A stretch of 64,000 bases of DNA from Palsa-883 sp963847615 (lineage in GTDB: Bacteria > Pseudomonadota > Alphaproteobacteria > Acetobacterales > Acetobacteraceae). Both the position numbers and the translations under genes were made by a program. Positions 47,463 through 56,145 of this stretch are shown one piece after another; position 1 is the stretch's first letter, and each line of letters opens with the position of its first letter. The notes beneath the pieces were generated by a model that worked only from the letters and a program-made list of their open reading frames with translations, ran no database searches and was not told where the DNA came from. The DNA lies in assembly GCA_963847615.1 (NCBI GenBank), contig CAWKAN010000026.1, positions 1-64,000 on the forward strand. Direction: 5' to 3'.

Positions 47463-48494
47463 TCAGAACGGCTCTTCCAGCCGCTTCGCCATGTCCTCGA
47501 TGTTCTCCGGCGGCCAGCCGGTCACCACCATGCCGAGCGACAGCCCCATGGAGGCAAGCACCTCCTTGATCTCGTTCAGCGACTTGCGCCCGAAATTCGG
47601 CGTGCGCAGCATCTCCTGCTCGGACTTCTGCACCAGGTCGCCGATATAGACGATGTTGTCGTTCTTCAGGCAGTTCGCCGAGCGCACCGACAGCTCCAGC
47701 TCGTCCACCTTGCGCAGCAGGTTGCGGTTGAACGGCAGGTTGTCTTCCGGCTCCTCGGCGCGGACCTGCTGCGGCTCGTCGAAGTTGATGAACAGCTGCA
47801 TCTGGTCCTGCAGGATGCGCGCCGCCACCGCCACCGCATCCTCCGGCGTCACCGCGCCGTTGGTCTCCACCGTCAGCAGCAGCTTGTCGTAGTCGGTGAC
47901 CTGGCCGACGCGGGTCGGCTCGACCTTGTACGACACCCGGCGCACCGGGGAATAAATACTGTCGACCGGGATCAGCCCGATCGGCGCGTCCTCCGGCCGG
48001 TTGGCCGAGGCGGCGACGTAGCCCTTGCCCAGGTTGACGGTGAACTCCATGGAAAGCTTCACGCCGTCATCCAGCGTGCACAGCACCAGTTCGGGGTTCA
48101 TGATGTCGATGTCGTGGCCGGCCTGGATCTGCCCCGCCCGCACCTCGCCCGGACCGGTCGCGGTCAGCATCATCCGCTTCGGCCCCTCGCCGTGCATCCG
48201 CAGCGCGAGCTGCTTGATGTTCAGCACGATGTCGGTCACGTCCTCGCGCACGCCGGGGATCGAGCTGAACTCGTGCAACACGCCGTCGATCTGCACCGCG
48301 GTGACCGCGGCGCCCTGCAACGACGACAGCAGGATGCGCCGGATCGCGTTGCCCAGCGTCATGCCGAAGCCGCGCTCCAGCGGCTCGGCGACGATGGTGG
48401 CGACCTTCGACGGATCGGCGCCGGGCTCGACCTCGAGCTTCTCCGGCTTGATCAGTGACTGCCAGTTTCGCTGGATGACCAAAGTCTGTCTCAT
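47463..48494 (-). CDS. rpoA: RNA polymerase subunit alpha
   Basis: The 343-residue protein has the N-terminal assembly domain (EPLERGFGMTLGNAIRRILL) and the C-terminal DNA/activator-binding domain (SANCLKNDNIVYIGDLVQKS, GRKSLNEIKE). ATG 48494 gives the normal MRQTLVIQRNW start. It sits between rpsK and rplQ, the standard alpha-operon place. Confidence 0.96.
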   Translation of the reverse strand: MRQTLVIQRNWQSLIKPEKLEVEPGADPSKVATIVAEPLERGFGMTLGNAIRRILLSSLQGAAVTAVQIDGVLHEFSSIPGVREDVTDIVLNIKQLALRMHGEGPKRMMLTATGPGEVRAGQIQAGHDIDIMNPELVLCTLDDGVKLSMEFTVNLGKGYVAASANRPEDAPIGLIPVDSIYSPVRRVSYKVEPTRVGQVTDYDKLLLTVETNGAVTPEDAVAVAARILQDQMQLFINFDEPQQVRAEEPEDNLPFNRNLLRKVDELELSVRSANCLKNDNIVYIGDLVQKSEQEMLRTPNFGRKSLNEIKEVLASMGLSLGMVVTGWPPENIEDMAKRLEEPF

Positions 48495-48604
48495 GCACCC
48501 AATTCCTGTTGCGCCGGAGTGCCTGCCCCGAAACGGGCGGCGCACCGGCCGGAAAGTGAAATCCGCCGACCTGGAACCAGACGGCCGACGACCAGACAAC
48601 ACCT

Positions 48605-48668
48605 GATCGGACGGGCCCCAATCAGACGGGCCCGATCAGGCGGGCCCCGATCAGACGGGCCCGATCAA
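48605..48668. repeat. 15-bp tandem repeat between rpsK and rpoA
   Basis: Four imperfect copies of GATCAGACGGGCCCC (or the 14-base version) run from just upstream of the rpoA leader into the rpsK stop codon. GGGCCC makes each unit partly self-complementary. Confidence 0.75.
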
Positions 48669-49060
48669 ACCCGGCGGCGCTTGCGCGGACGGCACCCGTT
48701 GTGCGGGATCGGCGTCACGTCGCGGATCGCGGTGATGGCGAAGCCGACCGCCTGCAGCGCCCGCAGCGCACTCTCGCGCCCGGACCCCGGCCCGTTGACC
48801 TCGATCTCCAGCGTCTCCATGCCGTGCTCGCGTGCCTTCTTGCCGGCATCCTCGGCGGCCACCTGCGCCGCATACGGCGTCGATTTGCGGCTGCCCTTGA
48901 AGCCCTGGCTGCCCGAGGACGACCAGGCAATCGCATTGCCCTGCGCGTCGGTGATGGTGATCACCGTGTTGTTGAACGTCGCCGCGACATGGGCGACGCC
49001 GGACGTGATGTTCTTGCGCTCCTTCCTGCGGGGGCGCGCGGCAGCGGCGGGCTTCGCCAT
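48665..49060 (-). CDS. rpsK: 30S ribosomal protein S11
   Basis: Platform protein of the small subunit. GVAHVAATFNNTVITITD and the terminal IPHNGCRPRKRRRV are diagnostic; 131 residues, normal length. The stop lies in the last unit of the tandem repeat that precedes rpoA. Confidence 0.96.
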   Translation of the reverse strand: MAKPAAAARPRRKERKNITSGVAHVAATFNNTVITITDAQGNAIAWSSSGSQGFKGSRKSTPYAAQVAAEDAGKKAREHGMETLEIEVNGPGSGRESALRALQAVGFAITAIRDVTPIPHNGCRPRKRRRV

Positions 49061-49151
49061 GTTCTATGGTATCCTGTTCGGTGTCTCGGACCGCGACATG
49101 ACGTCGCGCGAATGGCGTCGGGGAAAATCCGGCGGCGGCAAACCTCGCCCC

Positions 49152-49529
49152 CTATTTGGTGACCTTTTTCTTGCCGGCAATCGCCACCGCCTTGCCCTTG
49201 CGGGTCCGCGCGTTGGTGTGGGTGCGCTGGCCGTGCACCGGCAATCCCTTGCGATGGCGCAGGCCGCGATAGCAGCCCAAATCCATCAGGCGCTTGATGT
49301 TCATCGCCACTTCACGCCGCAGGTCGCCCTCGACCTGATACTCACGGTCGACCAACTCGCGAATGCGCAGCACCTCGTCGTCCGAGAGCTGGTTCACCCG
49401 ACGCTCGTCGGGGATCGACAGGCGTGAGCAGATCTGCGCGGCCTTGGTCGGGCCAATGCCGAAGATGTAGCGCAGCCCAATGGTGACGCGCTTGTTGGTC
49501 GGAATGTTCACGCCGGCAATGCGGGCCAA
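49152..49529 (-). CDS. rpsM: 30S ribosomal protein S13
   Basis: RIAGVNIPTNKRVTIGLRYI at the N-terminus and the GQRTHTNARTRKG motif identify S13 (125 residues). The start must be TTG at 49529, with AGGAG nine bases upstream; no ATG is available. It lies downstream of adk, separated by a large palindromic block, unlike the tight spacing elsewhere in the operon. Confidence 0.95.
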   Translation of the reverse strand: MARIAGVNIPTNKRVTIGLRYIFGIGPTKAAQICSRLSIPDERRVNQLSDDEVLRIRELVDREYQVEGDLRREVAMNIKRLMDLGCYRGLRHRKGLPVHGQRTHTNARTRKGKAVAIAGKKKVTK

Positions 49530-49725
49530 ACTGGCTAACTCCTGTCGGCCCGGGCCAAACGGCGCCGAGCGGTCGATGCCCCCCAAGGGCGAGTCCCCCC
49601 ACGGGCGAGTCCCACGGGGCGGTGATGTGCGCGAGCACCGGCAACCCCAGAAGGGGGGCTCGTCGGAGCCGCGGACTATACTGTCGGCCAACCGAGAGTC
49701 AACGCGCACCGATCAAATCTCCGTG

Positions 49726-50039
49726 AGCCGCGGTCGGAAGCAAGGCTGGGGCTCCGCCCCAGACCCGGCCAGGGGCTTTGCCCCCTGGCCCCCCACCAGA
49801 GGCGGAGCCTCTGAACTCCATGACTGGGAGTGTGGGGAGGGGGAGGGGGCGCGTGGGCGAGGCGAAGGGGCGCCGTCCGGCCTGCCGGACGGCGCCCCTT
49901 CGCCTCGCCCACGCGCCCCCTCCCCCTCCCCACACTCCCAGTAAAGGGTTCCAAGGGCTCGCCCTTGGCGGGGTTCCAAGGGGCAGCGCCCCTTGGTGGG
50001 GTCTGGGGCGGAGCCCCAGCCTTGCTTCCGACCGCGGCT
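49726..50039. repeat. Large nested palindrome between adk and rpsM
   Basis: Outer arms of 39 bases (49726-49764 and 50001-50039) are exact complements. At the centre, arms of 58 bases (49824-49881 and 49884-49941) are also exact complements with only two bases between them. Smaller hairpins lie between inner and outer arms. The outer right arm touches the adk stop codon. Confidence 0.9.
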
Positions 50040-50691
50040 ACGACGATGCGTTCAGGGCCGCGTCGATTTGGCGGGCCACCTCGTCGATCGCCGCCATGCC
50101 GTCGACCGCGCGCAGCACGCCCTGCAAGGCGTAGTGCGGCAGGATCGGCGCGGTCTGCCGGTGGTAGGCATCCAGCCGCGCCGTGACGGTCTCGCGGTTG
50201 TCGTCGGGACGGCGGATGAAGGTGCGGCTGCCGCATTTGTCGCAGACGCCGGCGACGCGCGGCGGCTGGAACGTGTCGTGGTAGCCGGCGCCGCAATTGG
50301 CGCAGGTGAAGCGCCCGGCGATGCGCTCGACCAGCGCGGCGTCGTCCACCTTCAGCTCGATCACCGCGTCCAGCTTCAGCTGCTTCCCGGCCAGCAGCCC
50401 GTCCAGTGCCACGGCCTGCGGCACGGTGCGCGGAAACCCGTCCAGGATGAAGCCCTTGGCGCAGTCCGGCTGGGCGATCCGGCTGCCCAGCATGCGGATG
50501 ATGATGTCGTCGGAGACCAGGTGCCCCGCCTCCATCACCGCCTTGGCCTCGCGCCCGATCGGGCTGCCGGCAGCGACCTCGGCGCGCAGCATGTCGCCGG
50601 TCGAAATTTGCGCGATGCCGAAACGGTCCTGCAGCCGCTTCGCCTGCGTGCCCTTCCCTGCGCCGGGAGGGCCCAGAAGGATCAGATTCAT
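50038..50691 (-). CDS. adk: Adenylate kinase
   Basis: It interconverts ATP, ADP and AMP. The P-loop GPPGAGKGTQA, the STGDMLR AMP-binding motif and GFPRT are present. The lid carries four cysteines (C130, C133, C150, C153), so it is the zinc-binding type. Length is 217 aa. The start overlaps the secY stop by 4 bases. Confidence 0.96.
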   Translation of the reverse strand: MNLILLGPPGAGKGTQAKRLQDRFGIAQISTGDMLRAEVAAGSPIGREAKAVMEAGHLVSDDIIIRMLGSRIAQPDCAKGFILDGFPRTVPQAVALDGLLAGKQLKLDAVIELKVDDAALVERIAGRFTCANCGAGYHDTFQPPRVAGVCDKCGSRTFIRRPDDNRETVTARLDAYHRQTAPILPHYALQGVLRAVDGMAAIDEVARQIDAALNASS

Positions 50692-52028
50692 CGCCGCCCT
50701 TTCACCCGTGCCTTGCGGATCAGGCCCTCGTACTGGTGCGCCAGCAGGTGCGACTGGATCTGCGTCACCGTGTCCATGGTCACCGACACGACGATCAGGA
50801 TCGAGGTGCCGCCGAAATAGAACGGCAGTCCGTAGTCGCTGATCAGGATCTGCGGCAGCAGGCAGACGGCGACGAGGTAGATGCCGCCCACCGTGGTCAG
50901 CCGGGTCAGCACGTGGTCGAAGTAGTCCGCGGTCGCGCTGCCCGGGCGGATGCCGGGGATGAACCCGCCGTATTTCTTCAGGTTGTCCGCCGTCTCCTGC
51001 GGGTTGAACACCAGGGCGGTGTAGAAATACGAGAAGAAGATGATCATCGCCGCATACAGCGAGAGGTACAGCGGCTCGCCCGGCGCCAGTTGCGCGCTGA
51101 CGACCTGCAGCCAGCCCGCCCCCTGGCCCTGCGAGAACCCGGCGACGGTCGCCGGGATCAGCAGGATCGAGCTGGCGAAGATCGGCGGGATCACGCCCGC
51201 GGTGTTCAGCTTCAGCGGCATGTGCGTCGAATCGCCGCCGAACATCCGGTTGCCGACCTGGCGCTTCGGGTATTGCACCGCGATGCGCCGCTGCGCCCGC
51301 TCCATGAAGACGATGAACGCCACCACCGCCACCGCGAGCACGAAGAAGCCCATGATGAAGAACCCGGACAGCGCGCCGGTGCGCCCGAGTTCCAGCAGGC
51401 TGGCCAGTGCGCCCGGCAGGTTGGCGACGATGCCGGCCATGATGATCAGCGACGTGCCGTTGCCGACGCCGCGCGCGGTGATCTGCTCGCCCAGCCACAT
51501 CAGGAACATCGTGCCGCCGACCAGCGTGATCACGCAGGAGAAGCGGAAGAACCAGCCGGGCGAGGCCACCGCGGCGCCGAAGCTGCCATGCATGCTCTCC
51601 AGCCCGATGGCGATGCCGTAGGACTGGAACAGCGCGATCAGCACCGTCAGGTAGCGGGTGTACTGGTTGAGCTTCTTGCGCCCGCTCTCGCCTTCCTTCT
51701 TCAGCGCCTCCAGCGACGGCACGGCGCCGGTCATCATCTGGATGATGATGCTGGCGCTGATGTAGGGCATGATGTTCAGCGCGAACACGGTCATCCGCCG
51801 CAGCGCGCCGCCGGTGAACATGTCGAACTGGCCGAGGATGCCGCCGCCGTGCTGGTTCAGCATCTCGGCCATCACCGAGGCATCGACCCCCGGCACCGGG
51901 ATGTAGGTGCCCAGCCGATAGATGATCAGCGCGCCGAGGGTGAACCAGATGCGCTGCTTGAGCTCGGTGGCCTTCGACAGGATGCCGAGATTGAGGTTGG
52001 CCGCGAGTTGTTCGGCGGCGGATGCCAT
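50688..52028 (-). CDS. secY: Preprotein translocase subunit SecY
   Basis: The 446-residue channel protein has ten membrane helices; LIIYRLGTYIPVPGVD (first helix), GNGTSLIIMAGI and the YPKRQVGNRMFGGDSTHMPLK cytoplasmic loop are conserved. It is co-transcribed with the ribosomal genes and followed by adk, the usual spc-operon arrangement in this class. Confidence 0.96.
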   Translation of the reverse strand: MASAAEQLAANLNLGILSKATELKQRIWFTLGALIIYRLGTYIPVPGVDASVMAEMLNQHGGGILGQFDMFTGGALRRMTVFALNIMPYISASIIIQMMTGAVPSLEALKKEGESGRKKLNQYTRYLTVLIALFQSYGIAIGLESMHGSFGAAVASPGWFFRFSCVITLVGGTMFLMWLGEQITARGVGNGTSLIIMAGIVANLPGALASLLELGRTGALSGFFIMGFFVLAVAVVAFIVFMERAQRRIAVQYPKRQVGNRMFGGDSTHMPLKLNTAGVIPPIFASSILLIPATVAGFSQGQGAGWLQVVSAQLAPGEPLYLSLYAAMIIFFSYFYTALVFNPQETADNLKKYGGFIPGIRPGSATADYFDHVLTRLTTVGGIYLVAVCLLPQILISDYGLPFYFGGTSILIVVSVTMDTVTQIQSHLLAHQYEGLIRKARVKGRR

Positions 52029-52134
52029 GTGCGGTTCCTCGCGTGGTTCAGCCTGCTGTGCCGCCCGTCAGTTTGCAGCCGCAGGGCGCCGGCGTGAATA
52101 CCCCGATTGGCGGACAAATGGGAGAAGGGAGACC

Positions 52135-52284
52135 ACTCCCCCTCCCCTTGAGGGCTTGGGCCGCGAAGCGGACCGAGGTTGGGGGGAGGGGTTGATGTGG
52201 CAGGGGCCTGTGGTGCGACCTTGGCACCGCCCCCTCCCCCAACCTCGGTCCGCTTCGCGGCCCAAGCCCTCAAGGGGAGGGGGA
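52135..52284. repeat. Inverted repeat with 50-bp perfect arms between rplO and secY
   Basis: Arms at 52135-52184 and 52235-52284 are exact complements with a 50-base loop. The arm begins CTCCCCCTCCCCTTGAGGG, as does the repeat at 36931, marking a dispersed family. No T-run follows on the minus strand, so a simple terminator is unlikely. Confidence 0.88.
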
Positions 52285-52317
52285 GAAAAACAACTCTACG
52301 CCTCCTGCCAGCCCCGA

Positions 52318-52809
52318 TCAGGCCGCAACCTCTTCCGGCGCCGCCCGGACCACCGTGGTGGTCACCGACCCGCCGGCCTGCTCCACCGCCGCCTTCGCCG
52401 CCGCCGACGCACCGGACACCGTGATGGTGATCGCCCGGCCGATCTCGCCCTGCGCCAGCAGCCGCACCCCGGCGAGCTTGCGCCCGCTCAGCAGCCCGGC
52501 CGCGCGCAGCGTGTCCTCGGTGATCGGTTGCGCCGCATCCAGCTTGCCCGCCTCGATCGCCTTGGCCAGCGCGCCGAGGTTGAGCGGCGCGTATTCCTTG
52601 CGGAACGGGTTCCAGAACCCGCGCTTGGGCAACCGGCGGTAGATCGGCATCTGCCCGCCCTCGAAGCCGTTCAGCGCCACGCCGGCGCGCGCCTTCTGGC
52701 CCTTCACGCCCTTGCCGGAGGTCTTGCCCTTGCCCGAGCCGATGCCGCGCCCCAGCCGCTTCGATTTCAGCCGCGAGCCCGCATTGTCGCGCAGTTCGTT
52801 GAGGTTCAT
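52318..52809 (-). CDS. rplO: 50S ribosomal protein L15
   Basis: MNLNELRDNAGSRLKSKRLG, GKTSGKGVKGQKAR and FEGGQMPIYRRLPKRGF are diagnostic; 163 residues. It follows rpmD with a one-base gap. Confidence 0.96.
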   Translation of the reverse strand: MNLNELRDNAGSRLKSKRLGRGIGSGKGKTSGKGVKGQKARAGVALNGFEGGQMPIYRRLPKRGFWNPFRKEYAPLNLGALAKAIEAGKLDAAQPITEDTLRAAGLLSGRKLAGVRLLAQGEIGRAITITVSGASAAAKAAVEQAGGSVTTTVVRAAPEEVAA

Positions 52810-52810
52810 C

Positions 52811-52993
52811 TCAGCCCAACTCCTCCACCTTGATCAGGTGGGCCACCTTGCGGATCATTCCGCGTGCCGATTGTGTGGCCTCCAGCTCGCGCGTGCTGCG
52901 CTGCTTGTTGAGGCCGAGCCCGGTCAGCGTCTCCTTCTGGCCCGGCTTGCGCCCGAGCGGCGAGCGGATCTGCGTCACGCGAACCTTAGGCAT
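52811..52993 (-). CDS. rpmD: 50S ribosomal protein L30
   Basis: The 60-residue protein (VRVTQIRSPLGRKPGQKETL, then GLGLNKQRSTRELE) is a normal L30. ATG 52993 overlaps the probable stop of rpsE (52986-52988 in the corrected frame). As sequenced, the S5 frame runs into L30 without a stop because of an upstream indel. Confidence 0.93.
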   Translation of the reverse strand: MPKVRVTQIRSPLGRKPGQKETLTGLGLNKQRSTRELEATQSARGMIRKVAHLIKVEELG

Positions 52994-53590
52994 CGGCCGC
53001 ACCCTCCTGCGCCGGCGCCCCGGGGGGACGACCGCCGCTGGCGGCCGGCCGAACAGCTCGGCCACCTTCTTGCCGCGGCGCGTCGCCACCGAGCGCGGCG
53101 AGGCGCAGCTCTGCAGCGCCGCGAAGGCCGCCTTCACCATGTTGTGCGGGTTGCGGCTGCCGAGCGACTTGGCCACCACGTCGCCGATCCCCAGCGTTTC
53201 GAACACCGCGCGCAGCGGGCCGCCGGCGATGATGCCGGTGCCGGCCGGGGCGGTGCGCAGGATCACGTTGCCGGCGCCGAAGCGGCCTTCCACGTCGTGG
53301 TGCAGCGTGCGGCCTTCCTTCATCGGCACGCGGATCATGGCGCGCTTGGCCCGCTCGGTCGCCTTGCGGATCGCCTCCGGCACCTCGCGCGCCTTGCCGG
53401 CGCCGTAGCCGACGCGGCCCTTCTGGTCGCCCACCACCACCAGCGCGGCGAAAGCGAACCGCCGGCCGCCCTTCACCACCTTGGCCACGCGGTTGATGGT
53501 GACCAGCTTGTCGATGATGTCGTCGCCGCCCTCGCCGTGGCGGTCGCGCTCGCGCTCGCGGCCCCGGCCTTCGCGTGCTTCACGTGCCAA
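52986..53590 (-). CDS. rpsE: 30S ribosomal protein S5 (one frameshift near the end)
   Basis: The N-terminal KLVTINRVAKVVKGGRRFAF and GYGAGKAREVPEAI are diagnostic. After KKVAELFGR the frame as given continues into L30. If one base is restored near 53035-53050, the protein ends GRPPGAPAQEGAADA with TAA at 52986-52988, the expected short Ala-rich S5 tail overlapping the L30 start. The apparent S5-L30 fusion is therefore probably an artefact or recent mutation. Confidence 0.9.
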
Positions 53591-53603
53591 CTGTGCTGTC
53601 TCC

Positions 53604-53981
53604 CTAGAACGCCAGCCCGCCTTCGCGGGCGGCTTCGGCGAGCGCCTTGACGCGGCCGTGATACAGATACGAACCGCGATCGAACACCACCGCGGTGATG
53701 CCGGCGGCCAGCGCCCGCTCGGCCACCAGCTTGCCGACCGCCGCGGCGGCCGCCTTGTCGGCGCCGGTCTTCAGCTCGCCCGCCGTCACCGCCGCCCGCA
53801 GCGCCGCATCCAGCGACGACGCGGCTGCCATCGTGCGGCCCTGGGCGTCGTCGATCACCTGGGCGTAGATGTGCTTGCCCGACCGGAACACCGACAGCCG
53901 CGGCCGCCCGCCGGCCTTCTGGCGCAACTGGTAGCGCAGGCGGTCACGCCGGCGCTGCCGCAGATCCTGACTTGCGCTCAT
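53604..53981 (-). CDS. rplR: 50S ribosomal protein L18
   Basis: Binds 5S rRNA. RPRLSVFRSGKHIYAQVIDD and the terminal FDRGSYLYHGRVKALAEAAR are diagnostic; 125 residues. It is followed by rpsE after 13 bases. Confidence 0.96.
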   Translation of the reverse strand: MSASQDLRQRRRDRLRYQLRQKAGGRPRLSVFRSGKHIYAQVIDDAQGRTMAAASSLDAALRAAVTAGELKTGADKAAAAAVGKLVAERALAAGITAVVFDRGSYLYHGRVKALAEAAREGGLAF

Positions 53982-53982
53982 G

Positions 53983-54516
53983 CTATTTCTTCTTGCCTTC
54001 CTTGCGCCGGATCGTCTCGTCGGTGTAGCGCACGCCCTTGCCCTTGTACGGCTCGGGCGGGCGGAACGCCCGGATCTCGGCTGCCACCTGGCCGACCAGG
54101 CGCTTGTCCACACCTTCCACCTTGATCGCGGTCGGCCGCTCACAGGTGATCTTGATGCCCTTCGGCACCGGATAGTGGATCGGGTGGGAGAACCCCAGCG
54201 CGATCTCCAGCCGCTCGCCCTGCACCGCGGCACGGTAGCCGGTGCCGGTGATCTCCATCGACTTCACGAAGCCGGTGGACACGCCCTTCACCATGGACGC
54301 CACCAGCGCCCGCGTGGTGCCCCACATCATCCGCGCCTGCTGCGCCTGGGTGCGCGGCACCACGGTGATCGTGTTGCCGTCCACCTTGGCCTCGACATGC
54401 TCGGTCAGCGCCAGCGACAGCTCGCCGAGCTTGCCCTTGGCGGTCAGGATGCCGCCGGCGACCGCCACCTGGACGCCCGCCGGGATTTCCACCGGATATT
54501 TGCCAACGCGCGACAT
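53983..54516 (-). CDS. rplF: 50S ribosomal protein L6
   Basis: MSRVGKYPVEIPAGV, a central MVKGVSTGF and the C-terminal RPPEPYKGKGVRY identify L6; 177 residues. It lies one base upstream of rplR. The gap to rpsH contains a short tandem repeat. Confidence 0.96.
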   Translation of the reverse strand: MSRVGKYPVEIPAGVQVAVAGGILTAKGKLGELSLALTEHVEAKVDGNTITVVPRTQAQQARMMWGTTRALVASMVKGVSTGFVKSMEITGTGYRAAVQGERLEIALGFSHPIHYPVPKGIKITCERPTAIKVEGVDKRLVGQVAAEIRAFRPPEPYKGKGVRYTDETIRRKEGKKK

Positions 54517-54568
54517 CAGCCGATCTCCGTCACAACACGCGCCATCGGAACGCGCGAGAGCAGAACCC

Positions 54569-54621
54569 CACACATCAGAGCCCCAGACATCAGAACACCC
54601 GACATCAGAACACCCGACACA
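54569..54621. repeat. 15-bp tandem repeat spanning the rpsH stop codon
   Basis: Three to four units of ACATCAGAACACCCG run through the end of rpsH and the gap to rplF. The repeat provides the stop codon and a few terminal bases of rpsH. Confidence 0.65.
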
Positions 54622-55003
54622 GCACTTCGCCGCCGACATTGGCAGCGCGCGCCTCGGCATCGCTCATCACGCCGCGCGGCGTGGACAGGATCGAAACGCC
54701 GAGGCCGGCATAGACCCGCGGCAGCTCCTTGATCCGCGAATAGACCCGCCGGCCGGGCTTGGAGACGCGCGTGATCTCCTTGATGACCGGTTCGCCTTCG
54801 TTATATTTCAACTCGATCCGCAACTGCGCCACGCCGGGGCGCAGCTGCTCGGCGCCGTAGCCGCGGATGAAGCCCTCGCGCTTCAGCACGTCCAGCACGT
54901 TGGCGCGAAACGCCGAAGCCGGCGCCACGCAGGTGCTGTGGCGCGCGCGCTGCGCGTTGCGGATGCGGGTGAGCATATCGCCCAGAGGGTCGGACATCGA
55001 CAT
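54605..55003 (-). CDS. rpsH: 30S ribosomal protein S8
   Basis: SDPLGDMLTRIRNAQRA at the start and GVSILSTPRGVMSDAEAR near the end are diagnostic; 132 residues. Binds 16S rRNA and in other bacteria regulates the spc operon. The 3' end lies in a tandem repeat. Confidence 0.96.
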   Translation of the reverse strand: MSMSDPLGDMLTRIRNAQRARHSTCVAPASAFRANVLDVLKREGFIRGYGAEQLRPGVAQLRIELKYNEGEPVIKEITRVSKPGRRVYSRIKELPRVYAGLGVSILSTPRGVMSDAEARAANVGGEVLCRVF

Positions 55004-55013
55004 CGCGCTTCCC

Positions 55014-55319
55014 CTACCAGCTCGCCTTGGCCATGCCCGGGATCTGCCCGGACGAGGCCAGCTCGCGCAGCGCAATGCGGCACAGCTTGAATTTTCGATA
55101 GTTGCCGCGCGAGCGCCCGGTCAGCGCGCAGCGCAGCCGCACCCGCACCGCCGCCCCGTTGCGCGGCAGTTGCGCCAGCTTCAACGTGGCGTTGAAGCGG
55201 TCCTCGACCGGCAGCGTGCGATCCATCACGATCGCCTTGAGCGTGGCGCGCTTGGACTTGTCGCGCTTCGCAGTGCGCTCCCGCATCGCATTGCGGTTGA
55301 CCTGTGAAAGCTTGGCCAT
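55014..55319 (-). CDS. rpsN: 30S ribosomal protein S14 (zinc-free type)
   Basis: The 101-residue protein ends with CALTGRSRGNYRKFKLCRI and lacks the CXXC pairs of the zinc type, as usual in proteobacteria. It lies 10 bases before rpsH. Confidence 0.95.
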   Translation of the reverse strand: MAKLSQVNRNAMRERTAKRDKSKRATLKAIVMDRTLPVEDRFNATLKLAQLPRNGAAVRVRLRCALTGRSRGNYRKFKLCRIALRELASSGQIPGMAKASW

Positions 55320-55388
55320 CCTATCTTCTTCCTCCGGAACCCTTCGACCCCCGGAACAAGTCCGGGGGCTGGCGGTTTTCCCAAAATT

Positions 55389-56135
55389 TCAATTGGCGAA
55401 CGGCAGGTCGAACGCCTTCAGCAGCGCCTTCGCTTCCGCGTCGGTCTTCGCCGTGGTGACGAACTGGATGTCCATCCCACGCACCTGGTCGACCCGGTCG
55501 TAGTTGATCTCCGGGAACACGATCTGCTCCTTCAGCCCCATGGCGAAGTTGCCGCGTCCGTCGAAGCCCTTGCCGGTGATGCCGCGGAAGTCGCGCACCC
55601 GCGGCAAGGCGATGGTGATCAGCCGGTCCATGAACTCGTACATGCGCGCCTTGCGCAGCGTGACCTTGCAGCCGATCGGCAGGCCCTTGCGGATCTTGAA
55701 CCCGGCGATCGCCTTCTTCGCCACCGTCTTCACCGGCTTCTGCCCGGCGATCGCGGTCAGCTCGGACACCGCGGCGTCCAGCTTCTTCTGGTCTGCGGTG
55801 GCGTCGCCGACGCCCATGTTGATGACGATCTTCGCCAGCCGCGGCACCTGCATCGGGTTGGTGTAGCCGAACTCGGTGGCCAGCTTGGCGCGCACCTCGT
55901 CGCGGTAGCGCCGCAGCATGCGCGGCAGCTCGGCGGGCGAGGCCTGGGCGACGACGCCGGTATCGACCGCGGCGTCGCGCACCACCTTCTGCGGCGGCCC
56001 GCCGCGCGGCCCGCCACCGGCGGCGGATTTGCCGCCCGGCTTACCGCCAGCCTTGCCGCCCGGCTTGCCCGGGGATTTCCCTGGGGACTTGCCGCCGGCC
56101 TTGCCCCCACCGGGCTTCTTCTTCGTGTCGCTCAT
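55389..56135 (-). CDS. rplE: 50S ribosomal protein L5 with N-terminal extension
   Basis: The L5 core (YTNPMQVPRLAKIVINMGVG to the end DIQFVTTAKTDAEAKALL) is complete. It is preceded by about 65 residues absent from most L5 proteins, with repeated Gly-Gly-Lys and Ser-Pro-Gly-Lys words and a Pro/Arg-rich linker; total 248 against about 180 residues. The in-frame ATG at 56135 follows rplX by 10 bases, so the extension is probably translated. Confidence 0.93.
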   Translation of the reverse strand: MSDTKKKPGGGKAGGKSPGKSPGKPGGKAGGKPGGKSAAGGGPRGGPPQKVVRDAAVDTGVVAQASPAELPRMLRRYRDEVRAKLATEFGYTNPMQVPRLAKIVINMGVGDATADQKKLDAAVSELTAIAGQKPVKTVAKKAIAGFKIRKGLPIGCKVTLRKARMYEFMDRLITIALPRVRDFRGITGKGFDGRGNFAMGLKEQIVFPEINYDRVDQVRGMDIQFVTTAKTDAEAKALLKAFDLPFAN

Positions 56136-56145
56136 CGCGGTTGCC

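Noticed and set aside
49676..50296. Frames within the adk-rpsM palindrome
   Set aside because: Mirror-image frames arise from the palindrome itself and have no independent support.
52811..53590. Natural S5-L30 fusion protein
   Set aside because: The normal S5 terminus and stop exist in the adjacent frame, so an indel explains it.
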